A stretch of 64,000 nt of DNA from Pisaster brevispinus. Its lineage: Eukaryota; Echinodermata; Asteroidea; Forcipulatida; Asteriidae. Positions 43,648 through 56,265 of this stretch are shown here, piece after piece (position 1 is the first letter of the stretch; every line of letters starts with the position of its first letter). The notes under the pieces are model-generated. The model was not told where the DNA came from. It did not search any database and saw nothing but the letters and a program-made list of their open reading frames with translations. A program made the translations under genes and the position numbers. The stretch spans positions 5,503,140 through 5,567,139 of the forward strand of contig JAMKCF010000016.1 in the NCBI GenBank assembly GCA_023634235.1, written 5' to 3'.

Positions 43648-46600
43648 ATGGTGAATAATATTGTGCAGCAGCTGTCTGTAATAGCCGAGGAAAAGAACCT
43701 GGAGGACAATCTCTCCCTAATAAACTGACATACCATGATGATGTGTAAGTACACTCATCATAGAATTATAATGACTGCACTATAGTTGGGGTCAATGCTA
43801 GGCCTAATTTGTTGAGGTTGGCTGATGGTATAGGTCTAACATCAGTGTTTATTTTCGTTGTTGAGGTTAAACCAACGGTTCTTTTCAGGAAAAAAAAAAT
43901 TAAATTAATGATTTAGAGAGCTTATTGACACTAACGGCAACGCAAACCGTACTGAATTGATAGTCCTATACCAATCATATAGATAGGCTTGCGTTCCAAC
44001 CAAACCCAAGACGCATTTTTTCGAGTGGATGATAGGCTATTGTCATAATTTGAATTCATACTCGTTACAGACATTCAGCGCTAATTTGCAGAGTTATTTT
44101 CAAGTGTTAAACACAAACAAGAAAATAATAAAACTCACATTAACCCATAGGTTTTTTTCAACTCAGATTTTCCCCATAAGGACACTAAGAGGATGAGCAT
44201 TTGGTTGCAAAGATTAAAGAGATTACCAAATGGCAGACCTTGGCACCCAACCAAAAATTACAGGTTATGCAGCGACCATTTCTCTGCCGAGTGTTTTGAG
44301 GTTCGGTGGGGCAAAACATACCTTCGCGATAACGCCTCGCCATCATTGTTTGAGAACTACCCAAGTCATTTAAAGCATGTAAGATACAAATGACTAAATA
44401 TGACATTTAATTTTATTTATTTCATTATAGTTAAACGAATGGTTAATTGCTTTTAAAATATGATTGTTGTTTAAAATAACCGAGATTGTATCATGAATTT
44501 AATTATTACAAGCGGTTGTGAAAAGAAATTACAAGATTCAAACGTGCCTCGTCACTAGAAATAGGTAGGCTAGTGTGTGTAAACAGAGCTTATCAAACAA
44601 TATTTTGTTATTCTCGCCGCTCGTTAACATAGATTTTTTCTCTCTTTCCTCCTGAAAAGTGTGCAATACAAACAAGAACATAATAAACCTCGCATTAATT
44701 TCCCTTTTAAAAATATGTAGAGTAGATGTGGTCTCTTCGAAGATGGCCTGAATCCCCCAAAGAAGACTAAAAGGCCAGCCATCAAGGACGAAACTTCACT
44801 TGCCCCCTCACCAAAAGCAGGTCATCCAAACGACCACGAGTACTCACGGCCACCAGAGATGGACCTACCACAAAGTGTGATAGAACAAATCACGAGTCTG
44901 AAAAAAGATTAAAAAGAGCTCAAACGTACAAGATAGCCGTTTATCCAAAAAGCTCTCATCAGTGAAACAAGTTGTGCTTTCTTTGAAGAAAGAATGCCTC
45001 GTCACAAGCGACAGGGCTGAGGCGATGGAGTCGAATTTCTCCAATTTGCAGTTGGAATTCCTTGATAAGAGGCACGACTCGTCAGGAGATAACCAGTGCT
45101 ACAGGGATGAGATGAAGAAGTTCTCCCTCTATCTTTACTACTGTCCCTCAAAGCGTATGAGTTTGTCAGGAAAGAGATCAAGTTGCCGTCCGTACGTACT
45201 GTGAGGAGATGGTTAGCTACAACACCCTGCTACCCTGGCTTTACTAAAGACGCCTTGGATGCCATTGAAGAAAAGCATGCATCTTCTGATCACGAAACCC
45301 TTGTTTGCCTCATGGTGGATGGAACGAGCATCCGAAAGCAGGTTGAATTTGATGGATCTTCTTACGTAGGGTACGTTAAATTAAGTCTTTACAAAATGCC
45401 ACTTTGTTAAAATGCAAATTTTGTTCACTAGTAAGATAGTTTGATTAGGCCTACTTGCCATCATATTCTCAGTGCTGCTCAAGGTTAAGTAACTGTAATT
45501 CCCCCCTCTTCTAAACAGATACGAAAATCTCGGCTTTGGAAACATCAACTGTTGTCCTGCTACTGAATGCATAGTTCTGATGGCAGTTGGAATGAATGAC
45601 AATTGGAAACTTCCAATTGGATACTTTGCTGTAGCGAAAATGTGCGCTGAAACACAAGTGCGACTGATCACAGAGGCCTTAGTTCTGTTGTGGGATATTG
45701 GAGTGACAGTAGTGTCATTAACTGGTAAGTTTACTACTATATAATAAATCAACCGAGGGATGGCATGGCAATGTTACAGTTTTTATACCAACATCTCGTT
45801 GTCCACAGGTGAAGGATTGAGTGCGAATCTTGCAACAGCAAAGCTCCTTGGAGTTGTCTTAGACCCCCCTCATAGTATGCGAACGTGGTTTCCACATCCA
45901 TGTCATCCGCTGAGAAAAGTGTGGTACATACTCGATGCCTGCCACATGCTCAAACTCATGCGCAACTTACTTGCTTCTTGGAAAGTCATCTTGGATGGAG
46001 AAGCCAACTCATATGGTGAGCTTGACTTTTTTTTCCATTTTGTGTAACCCACATTCCCTCCACCACATTCCCTCCACCATACAAACTAAATCGCACGTTA
46101 TTTTTTGAAATATCCCTTTTTTTTCAATATAGTGTGTTGGCAGTTCATTGAAAACCTTCATCCAACCCAAGATGCAGAAGGGCTCCGAGCAGCAAACAAG
46201 CTCCGTTCAGCACACATACAGTGGCAAAACCAAAAGATGAAAGTGTCATTGGCCGCACAGACAATCAGCAACTCAGTGGCAACAAGTCTAGAGTTTCTGA
46301 GAGATCTGGGTCAACCAACGTTTCGAGGCTGCGAGGCAACTACGAAGTTCCTTCGAATTATTGACAGGTAAAGTCCTGCTTTCGTCATTATGGAAAACTG
46401 AAACGGATTTCCTTAACTTATGTTTCGATCCACTCTGTGTAATTTATATTACATTTGTATGCTTTCAGATTGTTTGATTTCTGCAACACAAGAAATCCCT
46501 CTGCAAAAGGTTCCAAAGAACCCCTAAAGCTCACCAACTTGGCGTCATGGCGACCATTCATCGAGAGGGCTAGGCTGTACCTGATGAACTTGAGGGACAT

Positions 46601-47759
46601 CAACGGTATTCCCATAATAGATACACGAAAGAAGACGGCACTGGTCGGTTTTATTGCTGATATTCAGTCCATCAATGGTATCTTTCAAGACCTATGTGAG
46701 GGTCCGCAGCCCAAACTGAAGTACGTCATGTTAAGTATTTAAAAAAAAACAATATTGTAACAATTGTAATAAGATTTAAATATGTGTCTCGTTACATCCC
46801 ATTGATGTAAAGTATATCTGGCGGCAATGGAAAAGTATGGAAAATGCAGGTAACTGTATGCATGTAATTTGTCCAGGTATTTGTTGACTTACAAGATGAG
46901 CCAGGACCATTTAGAGCTTTTCTTCGGTGCTATCAGAGGTAGAGGAGGGCACAACAACAACCCACCTGTTGCCCAGTTCAGGTGAGTATGTAAAATAATG
47001 ACAAATATTTCGTGGAGGGGAGGGAAAGTGGCTGTGTTTTGTATGTATTGGCACTCTTGAGTTGTATACTGATTTGATTTTACTAAATTCTGTCCCACAG
47101 ACGAGCGTACCGACAGCTCCTCATGTGCCACATCAGTCCAGCATCAAACACAAACTCAACGGTACAAGATGACACGACCCTACTGTCTCTAACCCCAGCA
47201 TCCAATGTCATCACAACCATATCTGGAGTACCTCCTGTACTCAGTGAGTTCAGCTGCAACGTGGTTGCCTACATAGCAGGTTACGTAATAGGAAAAATCT
47301 TAAAATCAATCACCTGCACCGAAATGCATGGAGGCTCTCGTCAAACTTCCAACACATGAGCAATATGACAGGCATCTCTATCTGATTCAGCTACGGGATA
47401 ACGGGGGCTTGATATACCCATCAGGTGACGCCATGGCTGTCTGCAAAGCTTCGGAGAGGGTGTTCCGGATGTACAGTGGTACCACACCGTCACCTATGTC
47501 CAACCTTATGACTACCATGATATGCAGAGCAGCCCAAGATATGATTGGGAGTGGTGTGTTTTTGTCATCACAACACACCCTTGATCCATCTATTTCCTTC
47601 CTCCATGATCCATCACATGGAGAGAGCCTGATAAGCAGTATCGCTCGCCAGTACCTTCGGGTCAGATCGTATGACTTCGGCAAAAAGATAACAGAAGATC
47701 TTCAAAGCCAGCGAGTACGAAGCCTGTATTCGAAATTGGTTCTGTTTAAAGGGCAATAA
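43648..47759 (+). pseudogene. P-element/THAP9-like transposase gene, nine exons, frameshifted
   Basis: Exons: ~43648-43736, ~44165-44378, 44721-45370, 45519-45724, 45809-46015, 46133-46367, 46469-46720, 46877-46981, 47101-47759. The N-terminal THAP zinc finger is recognisable: YCAAAVCNS (first Cys pair), FPHKDTKR, W..RP...YRLCSDHF (Cys/His pair). A coiled-coil-like Lys-rich region follows, then LPSVRTVRRWL, LMVDGTSIRKQV (RNase H-like strand with Asp), DACHMLKLMRNLL and DHLELFFGAIRGRGGHNNNP, all P-type transposase landmarks. Exons 4-8 join in frame. Breaks: exon 1 (TAA just before YCAAAVC; phase mismatch to exon 2), ~44910, ~45145 and ~47320. Poly(A) signals follow at 47828-47845. It is probably dead, unless some breaks are sequencing errors. 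Confidence 0.88.
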
Positions 47760-48029
47760 ATGGAACCAGTGTGTGAGACCTGTGTTTATGTACACACACA
47801 TAAATTGTGTTCAAGTTTAAAATTTCGATAAAATAAAAATAAAGTATATACACTGACAAAGTGCCATGCCTTTTTAATTGTTTGGTTCATGTTTTAATTT
47901 TCATGAGCCCTGCTTTTTGTGATGTGTTTTTTAATGTCTGTAATTTTCGTCTAACCTTGTAAGTTTTTGATTTTGTTTTACACTCAGTTTTCTGTTTTGA
48001 TTCATGGCTTTTCTTATTGCTCTGTATTT

Positions 48030-48147
48030 TACTATTTTACTATTTTACTTTTTACTATTTGTACACAGGGCCCTTAGGGATAGCAGTTGTAAAACTGATA
48101 AGGCTACCCTGTCTAAATAAAAAAATAAAAATAAAATAAACAAATAA
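48030..48147 (+). repeat. 3' end of a LINE with A-rich tail
   Basis: GTACACAGGGCCCTTAGGGA, then AGGCTACCCTGTCTAAATAA and an AAATAAAAATAAAATAAA tail have the form of CR1-like LINE 3' ends common in marine invertebrates (from memory). It is inserted inside the P-like element on the same strand. Confidence 0.5.
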
Positions 48148-48174
48148 GTACAGGCTATTCTAAACGTCACTCTT

Positions 48175-48365
48175 TTGTTCTTTCTTTCTTTCTTTGTGTG
48201 TGTGTGTTTGTGTATTTGTGTGTTTTGTAGGTTTTGTTTGTTTGTGTGTTGTGTTTGTTTGTTTTCTTGTTTCTGGGGGTGTTTGTTTGTTTGTTTGTTG
48301 GTTGGTTGTTGGGGTGTTGGGGTGTTTGTTTGTTTGTTTGTGTTCTTTGTTTCTTTGGGGTTTTT
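48175..48365. repeat. TTTC / GT / GTTT low-complexity tract
   Basis: (TTTC)n, (GT)n and repeated TTTGTTTG/GGTGTTTG runs. Long Cys/Phe/Val or Lys/Thr/Asn frames over it are artefacts. Confidence 0.9.
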
Positions 48366-49444
48366 TCTTTGCCGAGAATTTCAAAGTAGGCCTACATGTT
48401 GTGTAGTAGAAATACGGACGTAGAATTTTAGAGCCTCGGACATTTTTGCTTGACTGAATTTGAGTTTTGGTGATTTCAGTGAGAGGGAGAGTGATACCCT
48501 TGCAGATTAATAAGAGTTAGATGTGTACAGAAAATCTGCAAGATTTGTTGTACATACATGGGTTGAAATTGAAGCAATTGAAGCTTCTTTCCTTTGCATG
48601 TCGTAACATTCTTCAATTAATTTAAAACCCGAGAGCATGTAAAAATGTTACTAGTTATTGCTTCATTTGTAGAAGTGTATTGTAGGGAAATTCTATTGTA
48701 GCTGCCCACGAAAATGTTCAGTTGATTGTAAAAGAAAATTGAAACAACTGCAACATAGGCCTACGGTGCAAATAGTGTAAATAGTTTTTGTTTTCTTAAA
48801 GCAGTTTTAAACAACGATATATGGTTTTCTATTTACTTGTGAATAGTGCAAGCAATTTCTGTTTACGTGTACATTTTAAGACCTATATGTAAGCTTAGTT
48901 TGGACGCATTGCCCTTGAATGGCAGGCTAGGTCGCAGCTGACCTGTAATTTTGAGACTGTCTTTATAATATTACAGTTAATAAAGTTTTTTTTGCCCAAT
49001 TAATTGCCCCAAAACATTTTTTTTTTATAGCGTCAAAATGGCTTATTAAAACTCTAAACATGAATGTTGGGCCAAGCAACTTAACGATGTTCTCTTTTTA
49101 TTTCATTATTTCATTGACAAAAGGATTGTTGGATTGGACATATTCACACAACATTATTTTCCACCGGTCTTCGTTTTTACAGAATAAAACCTCAGATCAG
49201 CTGTGTGGTGTGCTGTATCTATCAATCTGCTCAGTACCATCTTGCTCGCATAATTAATAATGTGTCAATCTATACCCTAAAATAATTGTCAATAACACGA
49301 AATTGTAAATATTTTTATTCTGCGCGTTGCCTCAAGCACGTGACATTTTACTGCGTCCATGTTTTTTTTTCTACACAGGCAGTGGAGCACGCGCACGCAC
49401 GTCCGATCTAGGTATTGTAATTATTCTATATCTATGGTGTAGGC

Positions 49445-50828
49445 CAAGGCCGCCGCGCGCGCGGCCGCGGGCATGCAAGAAAAGTTGCCTTACTCAAGAG
49501 CGCCCCCATTTGGCAAAACGAGTTGATTTCGCTGAGCCGTCCTAAAATTGAGCACGTTTCTTGGTCAGAATAAAATTCATTTACTGACTATGTATGAAGT
49601 GTCAGTTTATCATTGTTAAGTATTACTTTGACGTAAAAAAGAAACCCACCGGTGGTTTGATTTAATTCATCTACGATGTCTCCGAACGAATGTGCTTGTG
49701 AAACTATCTAAGGGGGAGTTTTTCAACGGCCTGCAAATGATTTCCCTCGACAAAAAACCGAAAGGAGAAGAACCCAAAGATAACACAGACAAGATTTAAC
49801 CGCCCAGCAAATTTTAATGTTAAAATAATTCCCAATAATGACGCGATAATCATACAAAATGTAAAAAATGTAACGCGCACGAGTCTAGAGTGGCGCTCGC
49901 AATCGCCACTCGCGTGGTCTCGCCTCCCAGTCGCTTGAGTGAGACCGCGACTCTACGAAGCTGTCCAAGCCACGAAGGCCTTGTTTTGCACATGTTGAGG
50001 GCGCACTTTATAAATTAATATTAAATGTCGGCGTTTTTTTTCTCTCTACTTTATGTAGTTAATTCTGCGCCCATGTAAGCCGCAATGTTTTCTGTCGGTA
50101 TGTGGACGCTGTACACTAACGTACAGTTTTGATGTGAAAATACCTTCTTTCGACATAATTTTCAGTTACAAGTGAAACAGGAGCAAAACATAAGTATTTC
50201 AAAGGATGGAATATTATTTTAAGGTAAAAACTTAAGTTAAATTTTCTTCTGACACTGACAGACATTTTTATTGAAAATTATTTGAATTGAAAAAATGTCA
50301 AGACTTTTCGGATTTGTTTTAAAAGGAGAACGAAAGACAATTGTTTGTTACCGATTAATTGTTTGAAAATTGCTAACAGGGGAGTTGAGATGCAGTACTA
50401 TAGCATAGGGACACCACACGATAATATGCGACTTGACTATGTATTATTGTGCCATTCAACAAAGCGGTGCAATACAAATACTCAATAGTAACACTGTAAC
50501 CTGTGTGTGTGTGTACGTAGGTGTGTACAGGCAGTCGCTTGTGTTGTGATATTCAGTCCCCCTACCCTTCGATAACATTTGTATGGGGGAAGAAAATGAC
50601 TGACTAACGTGTAACGCCATTAATCAACGTTGTCAGAATTATGCATTAAATAAATGTTGACAAACAACTGACTACACGAGTTTGAACTTCAAGTTGTTCC
50701 GAGATAGAGTCCCCCCTCCTTATTTCACATGACAATGCCTGGTGTAGTGGAACACTGTGGTGGAATGTTTTTTTATCTAATCTAAATTAGTTGCAGCAAT
50801 TGTAACCTCATGTATGATTGATTAATTA
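49445..50828. other. Intergenic DNA, nothing recognised
   Basis: A GC-rich start (GGCCGCCGCGCGCGCGGCCGC, 49446-49470) and otherwise AT-rich sequence with a short GT run near 50505. No supported gene. Confidence 0.4.
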
Positions 50829-50974
50829 GGGAATAACAGTGCGATGAGCGGTCTTCACTGCGTGGTAATGACCGGGCTGGTGGTTGGCCGCTGTTGAGGT
50901 CCATTAACAGCGGCCAACCACCAACCAAGGTCATTACCACGCAGTGAAGACCGGCTCATCGCACTGTTATTCCC
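50829..50974. mobile_element. Fold-back MITE, nearly perfect ~65-bp arms
   Basis: GGGAATAACAGTGCGATGAG...GGTTGGCCGCTGTT is the reverse complement of AACAGCGGCCAACC...CTCATCGCACTGTTATTCCC, with a ~13-bp loop. The flanks ATTAATTA and ATTAATAA are alike in 7 of 8 bases, a possible target duplication in simple sequence. Confidence 0.85.
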
Positions 50975-51482
50975 ATTAATAAATGCCTTATAACGAAAAA
51001 AACCTGTAAAAATCGTCAGAATTTTCTTTTGCCGTTATTTTTAGAAATGTTCTAGTGTTCAAGGGCCAATCGTTTGGTTGTTAAACTTTTGTGTGGTACC
51101 TAATCTCTTACACATAATTAACTGTTTAAAATACATATTTTCAAGAACCAGACTATGACTTTGCATTATGTTTGTTTCATGCGCGTACCAGCTACCCTAA
51201 ATTGATACACTGTCTGCGCGTTCACGCCTACGCGTGCAGTATGTTTCCGCACGTGGCACTATCTGTCCCTGCTGAAAAAAAAAGAAAAAAAAAGAAGATA
51301 CCTCAAAGAAATGAGTTGATTTGATACCGGTAGTTTGCCGCGCAACAAGCACATAGTGCACCCCCACGTGACCATCCTTCGACCAATCAGAGTGCGTAAA
51401 CTCTCCGAAGTATTTATTAATAGTATTTATATGAGGTTTTAATATGCTAGGATCTCCACAAATTTACATGTAGTACAGTTAG

Positions 51483-51598
51483 TAGTGTACTCATCGTGGT
51501 GTAAACAGACTCATCTAGTATTTTAGGAGTCCTAGATAATGTAGTGTACTCATCGTGGTGTAAACAGACTCATCTAGTATTTTAGGAGTCCTAGATAA
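51483..51598. repeat. Tandem duplication, 2 x 59 bp
   Basis: TAGTGTACTCATCGTGGTG...AGTCCTAGATAA is present twice with no mismatch seen, followed by a partial AACTCATCTC. Confidence 0.9.
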
Positions 51599-51674
51599 AC
51601 TCATCTCATATTGTAAAAGAAGGATGTAAAAGAAGGATGTTGGGCTTTTTAGGGCCTGGCCCAAATTACAATCG

Positions 51675-52020
51675 CATTGGCAGTCAGGTTGGCTCAGTGG
51701 TTTCTGTCCCTGTGGACCCCGGTTCGATAACCGGACCAGAGCCTTGCTTGTGGATTGGGTTTTCAGTCCCTACCTGGCTGACTGTGTGGGTTTTCAGTAG
51801 CTACCTGGCTGACTTTGTGGGTTTTCAGTCCCTACCTGGCTGACTGTGTGGGTTTTCAGTCCCTACCTGGCTGACTTTGTGGGTTTTCAGTCCCTACCTG
51901 GCTGACTGTGTGGGTTTTCAGTCCCTACCTGGCTGACTGTGTGGGTTTTCCCCAGGGGTTTTCCTTCCACTTCTAAAACTTAAATTCTTCATTGTCTTCT
52001 TTACAAAAAGTTGGTGTGAT
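51675..52020 (+). repeat. tRNA-derived SINE, family C, expanded by an internal minisatellite
   Basis: The head CAGGTTGGCTCAGTGGTTTC (A box) and GGTTCGATAAC (B box) are tRNA-like. Six 31-bp units (GGGTTTTCAGTCCCTACCTG...) run from 51757 to 51942. The normal body then resumes as GGGTTTTCCCCAGGGGTTTTCC. Units alternate CTGTGT and CTTTGT variants. Confidence 0.75.
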
Positions 52021-55000
52021 GTTTCCATAATTTAGGATGGTTTGCTGACTATAATTCAGATTCAGATTCAGCATTTCCAGAATGCTTAAAGAGCGGTTCT
52101 AGGATGCTCTCAAAATTGTAATTATTATCTCTTTATGGCCGAATAGACATCATAAATACCTGTTAATATCTATTTTTACACTTAAAATTTGCAGTAATAA
52201 AGAATTCAAGTCGAAAATGCACCTCTCCGCGCAGCTTTTTCAGCCGAGAGTCAAAAAGTGTTTAAATGCATTGACCCCTTGACGTCATTGGCGGCTAGAA
52301 ACACACGGTCAGCATTTGACACACACACATTATAACATTTCTTTTTCTGGGAAACAAAACAAAATCAAGAAGAAACAAACCTTACATTTAAAAATACACT
52401 TTCTGTCCATCCTGGGTATTCTAAATTGTGTCATTGTTGTAAAATGAAGCCTACATATTTGGTACTTTTCATATAAAACAAACTAAAATTTCCAAGGATC
52501 AATGTTCCGCAGACCGTGTGCGTACAGACCAGCGACAACAGTGCTGTATGGTTTTAACATGCTTGGATAGTAGGGACAGGCGACACAAAATGTGAAAAGG
52601 TGGCTATTTAAACAAAATTATTTCCCCCTCAAAATAATATTTTGTTCCCTTATAAAAAAAAAGAAGTTTCCCCCCAAAGTCCCTGAAAAACTATTTCCTT
52701 CCCCACAAAGTTTGATTTAGAGGTAACAAATTCAATAAAAATTTGAATTAAATCTTTTTTAAATTAATCTTTTTTGTTCAGGAGAACGAAATCGTATTTC
52801 GGGGGAACAACGGCGTATTTTTAGGGAACGAAAGTGTATTTCTGGGGAACAAAACGATAATTTTCTCGGGGGGAATGAAATAATATTTTGAGGGAATGAA
52901 AAACATGAGGAAACAAAATTACTTCAGGACAGGGGAATGATTAAATCGTCCTATCAACATGATCAAACTAATCTATATTTCCCTCGAAATCATAGGACTA
53001 TATTTTAAGCAAACAAACAAATATACAAATTTTAAAATAAATAGATACGACCCCTTGAACCATTTAGCCATTACCTCTTTTTCATCCCCTGTGGTATTGG
53101 TAAGTTTGGGGCAATTTCAGAGGACCTCATGTCAAAATCAAGAAAAGATACCCCAATAATAGACAATTATGGCCCAAATTATCAGAATCTGCTGTCAAAA
53201 TTGGTTACAAGACTGATGTTGTTGTTGTAATGGATCCACAAAAACTGACAAATTGACTGGCGTAAGGGACTTTTGGTGATTTTGAACACCCTTGTGCCCA
53301 CATGAAATGTCAGTGTGTGTTATAAGATGTTTGTGTGTAAGTGTCTAGGTTTGTATCCGAGTGGCCCAACCTAAGATCACAGCTTCATTGGATGTGTGGA
53401 AGGGGTAGAAATAGGCTTACATTGTTTGATATTAATATGGTGGACTTCTAGTAGCTAAAACTTACTCATTCCAAAGAATAGCTGTAGAAAATCCTAACAT
53501 TGAGTTTTTTTAGATAAATGAGGCTACAATAGAGTTTTTCAACAAAGACGCTAACCCCAAGGCCCTTGATTTTGATCAGGGGTAAAAATGCCCGCTCAAA
53601 AAACATTACTGAGAAAATAAGTAACAATGTACCATTTGTTTATTGTGAAATTAGCCCTTCTTAATAATCAACAACAAAATAAGGAAAAAAGAAATTTGTT
53701 ATCTTTTAGATGAAATCATCTGAAGTGATAAAGGCTAAACCTGCAATGGTCAAATTTGTAAACTTTTCATTTGCCATTTTTTTTCAACAGCACCTACATG
53801 TGTATTGTGTGTGAATCCTTAAAATATAACAATAATTTAATTTGTTTGTAATGTTAGTTTTTACCTACAATGTACTTAGTAGAAATATAGGCCTATCCCA
53901 TTAAATAAATCATCTTGTCATTTTTTACTAGCAGTGGGAACAAGTCAAGTGGGTGTTTTTGACCCTTGGACGTTTTTATTCCATGGGCGTTTTTACCCCA
54001 GTTTACCCCAAACTTGGCGTCTCGGAAACTTTTCACAACCTTCAAACACAACATTATGCATTTTACATGGATGTACCAAATTGTAAACAAACTCTGCACC
54101 CACTTCAAATGCAGTTGTATTGAAACTGATTTCCCAAAGCGTTTGCAATTTCGTAATTGTTTTGTATTTAGCCTAAGACTTTGGGAGTAATTGCATAAAT
54201 TTGTCCCAAAGACTGCATGGAATTTGTATAGTAAAGCGATTATAAATTGAAAGGTTTTGCTGCAATTCATTGGTCATGTTTCTTGTGCCCAAACCCAGAG
54301 CAAAGTTATCAGTTATGAACTACTATAAAAACTCATTGGCCTGGCAATTACTTACAGCCAATCAGTTTGATAACCCCTGTTGTTGCTTTGGATGGATCTA
54401 GTTCAACACCCTAATTCCTAAAACAATCACAAAACAGACAGGAAGTGAAAAGTCTAGTCATAATTTCAACTTTTCTTCGTTTTGCTTTCCAAGATTATAA
54501 AGCTTTAAAAATTCAGCCCAATCTAAATATATTTTGATGATTTTCTGAGACAAAAGCAATTATATTCAGACTACTGGATGTCTTTCATTGAAATGGTTTT
54601 CTTTGTGGGACAGTCAGTGTCCAGTCCTTTGTGTCAGATACATGTATGTAGTGCATTTTTGTGTGGGTGTGTCAGTTAATAGTACTTGTTTCTTTCCTAT
54701 TTTGATTTTTTCTTTCGGTCATCAAATATCTTTATGTGTAAAAGTTTTTTTTATTTTAACTGTATTATATATCTTGTCTAAAATTTTATATATAAAACTA
54801 TTTATTAAAAGACTGATTACCTAGCCAGCTCTGCTCAGGCCCAAACTATTGATTTGGAAAACTGTTGACCAGATAACACTTTCTCAGAACCAATTCCATA
54901 AATATTGATACATTTCTTTGTGTAATGATTCCATGTGCAAACACCTAAATACTTTACTAAATAATTTGATATATACTTTAATTTATAAATGTGCTTAATG

Positions 55001-56265
55001 TCATAAGTGATGCTTTGAACAATGCCATGCCGATGAATAATGTAATCTTGGAGTGTGTGAGCAATTTCACTACTGTATAAAGCTGTACTTTTCAATTTTA
55101 AAATATCATATCACTCAGACTGAAATTCTTAAAAATATACATGGAATGATATTGTTTTAAACGCGCCACGTCTCAGTCTAAACTTAGTGTCAGTAACTTT
55201 TACTTCTGTATCGGTATTTTTTTTTAAACGAAGGTGGATTGAAGGAAGAGGCTGCCAGATGCTTGCTCCCCCTTATTTTCACATGTAAATTAATAAACAA
55301 ATAAGTAAAGCAAAAACTAAATTTAAAACTGCTCAGAAATAATGTGTAAAACGCCTCTGAAATGCACCAGAGTGCAGAAGGTTTCTTTGCAACATCTCCT
55401 GAATGTTGCTTTATATAATGTATGTTGCCCTTCCCCGTATCTCCACCATCATCAAAAAGTCTCACATTTGGTGAGCTGCTCATGTTTTCCACCATATTGA
55501 GCTAGTCAAGCCCTTCTCTTGAAGCCCAATGCCCCTCATCATAGAGGTCATCTCAACATGACCTTGAAATCATCAATTGAGTTTGAAACTGGTCTCTGAC
55601 GCGGTTCATCTCTCTCAAATGCTTGACAAGGTCAGATGGGCACAACTCGTCAAGTCATCACCAAACTGAATGAACAAATGAATGAATGAAAAAAGATGAC
55701 ATCATAAATTTTGTTTTTTAAACATGTTCAGTAGTTGTGGAGTGATGAGTTAGTCTAAACTTTGTATATTAAAATTATTTTATCTGTCTGGTAATAAAAC
55801 CAAGGAACACTTACAAGTGCAAACATGTAGACCTGACAATGTAGAGGAGATGTTGAAGCATTCTTAGGGGCCATTCAAAATTTTCAATGTTTTAAAATTT
55901 CGATTTTTTTTTCCAAAGTACTTGACCCACCCACCCACCCCTAATTTCGATTATAAAACATTGATTTGTTATGCAGTATTAAAAATAAAACTACATGTGG
56001 TTTGCATTTTTCCCTTCAACCTACATTTTTCATCAGTTTGAAAGGTCTGGTTTGGTTCATGTAATAAACCATTTTGAGATATAGTGGACACAAAAAGTAC
56101 TATGACACTTAATTAGGTTGTGGTAAATTTGTCTGTACACACCCAAACCAAACGGTGCACTGCTATAGTGTCGACCATAATCTCAACACTGACTAATTTT
56201 CAGTGTGGGAATATATTGATGCAATCATACAATAAACAAATATTACTTGATGTATTGCAGTCTAG
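52021..56265. other. Intergenic DNA, nothing recognised
   Basis: AT-rich sequence. The longest frame (minus strand, 54270-53893) has no domain-like composition, splice context or homology I recognise. A short polyA/polyT-rich stretch lies at 52.6-52.9 kb. Confidence 0.4.

Larger units (their letters stand above)
43442..49436 (+). mobile_element. P-element-like DNA transposon, nearly complete (~6.0 kb)
   Basis: Terminal inverted repeats start CATAGATATAGAATA at both ends and continue through ATACCTAGATCGG (about 45 bp, with a small gap). Flanking octamers GTGTAGCC (43434-43441) and GTGTAGGC (49437-49444) match 7 of 8, the 8-bp duplication size of P elements. A second, 24-bp perfect inverted repeat lies inside at 43514-43537 and 49321-49344. 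Between them is a multi-exon THAP/P-type transposase gene. A LINE 3' end and GT/GTTT-rich repeats sit in the 3' part. Termini beginning CA, 8-bp TSD, subterminal inverted repeats and the protein together identify the superfamily. Confidence 0.9.

Noticed and set aside
53893..54270. 125-codon minus-strand frame
   Set aside because: No domain-like pattern and no splice context; likely chance.
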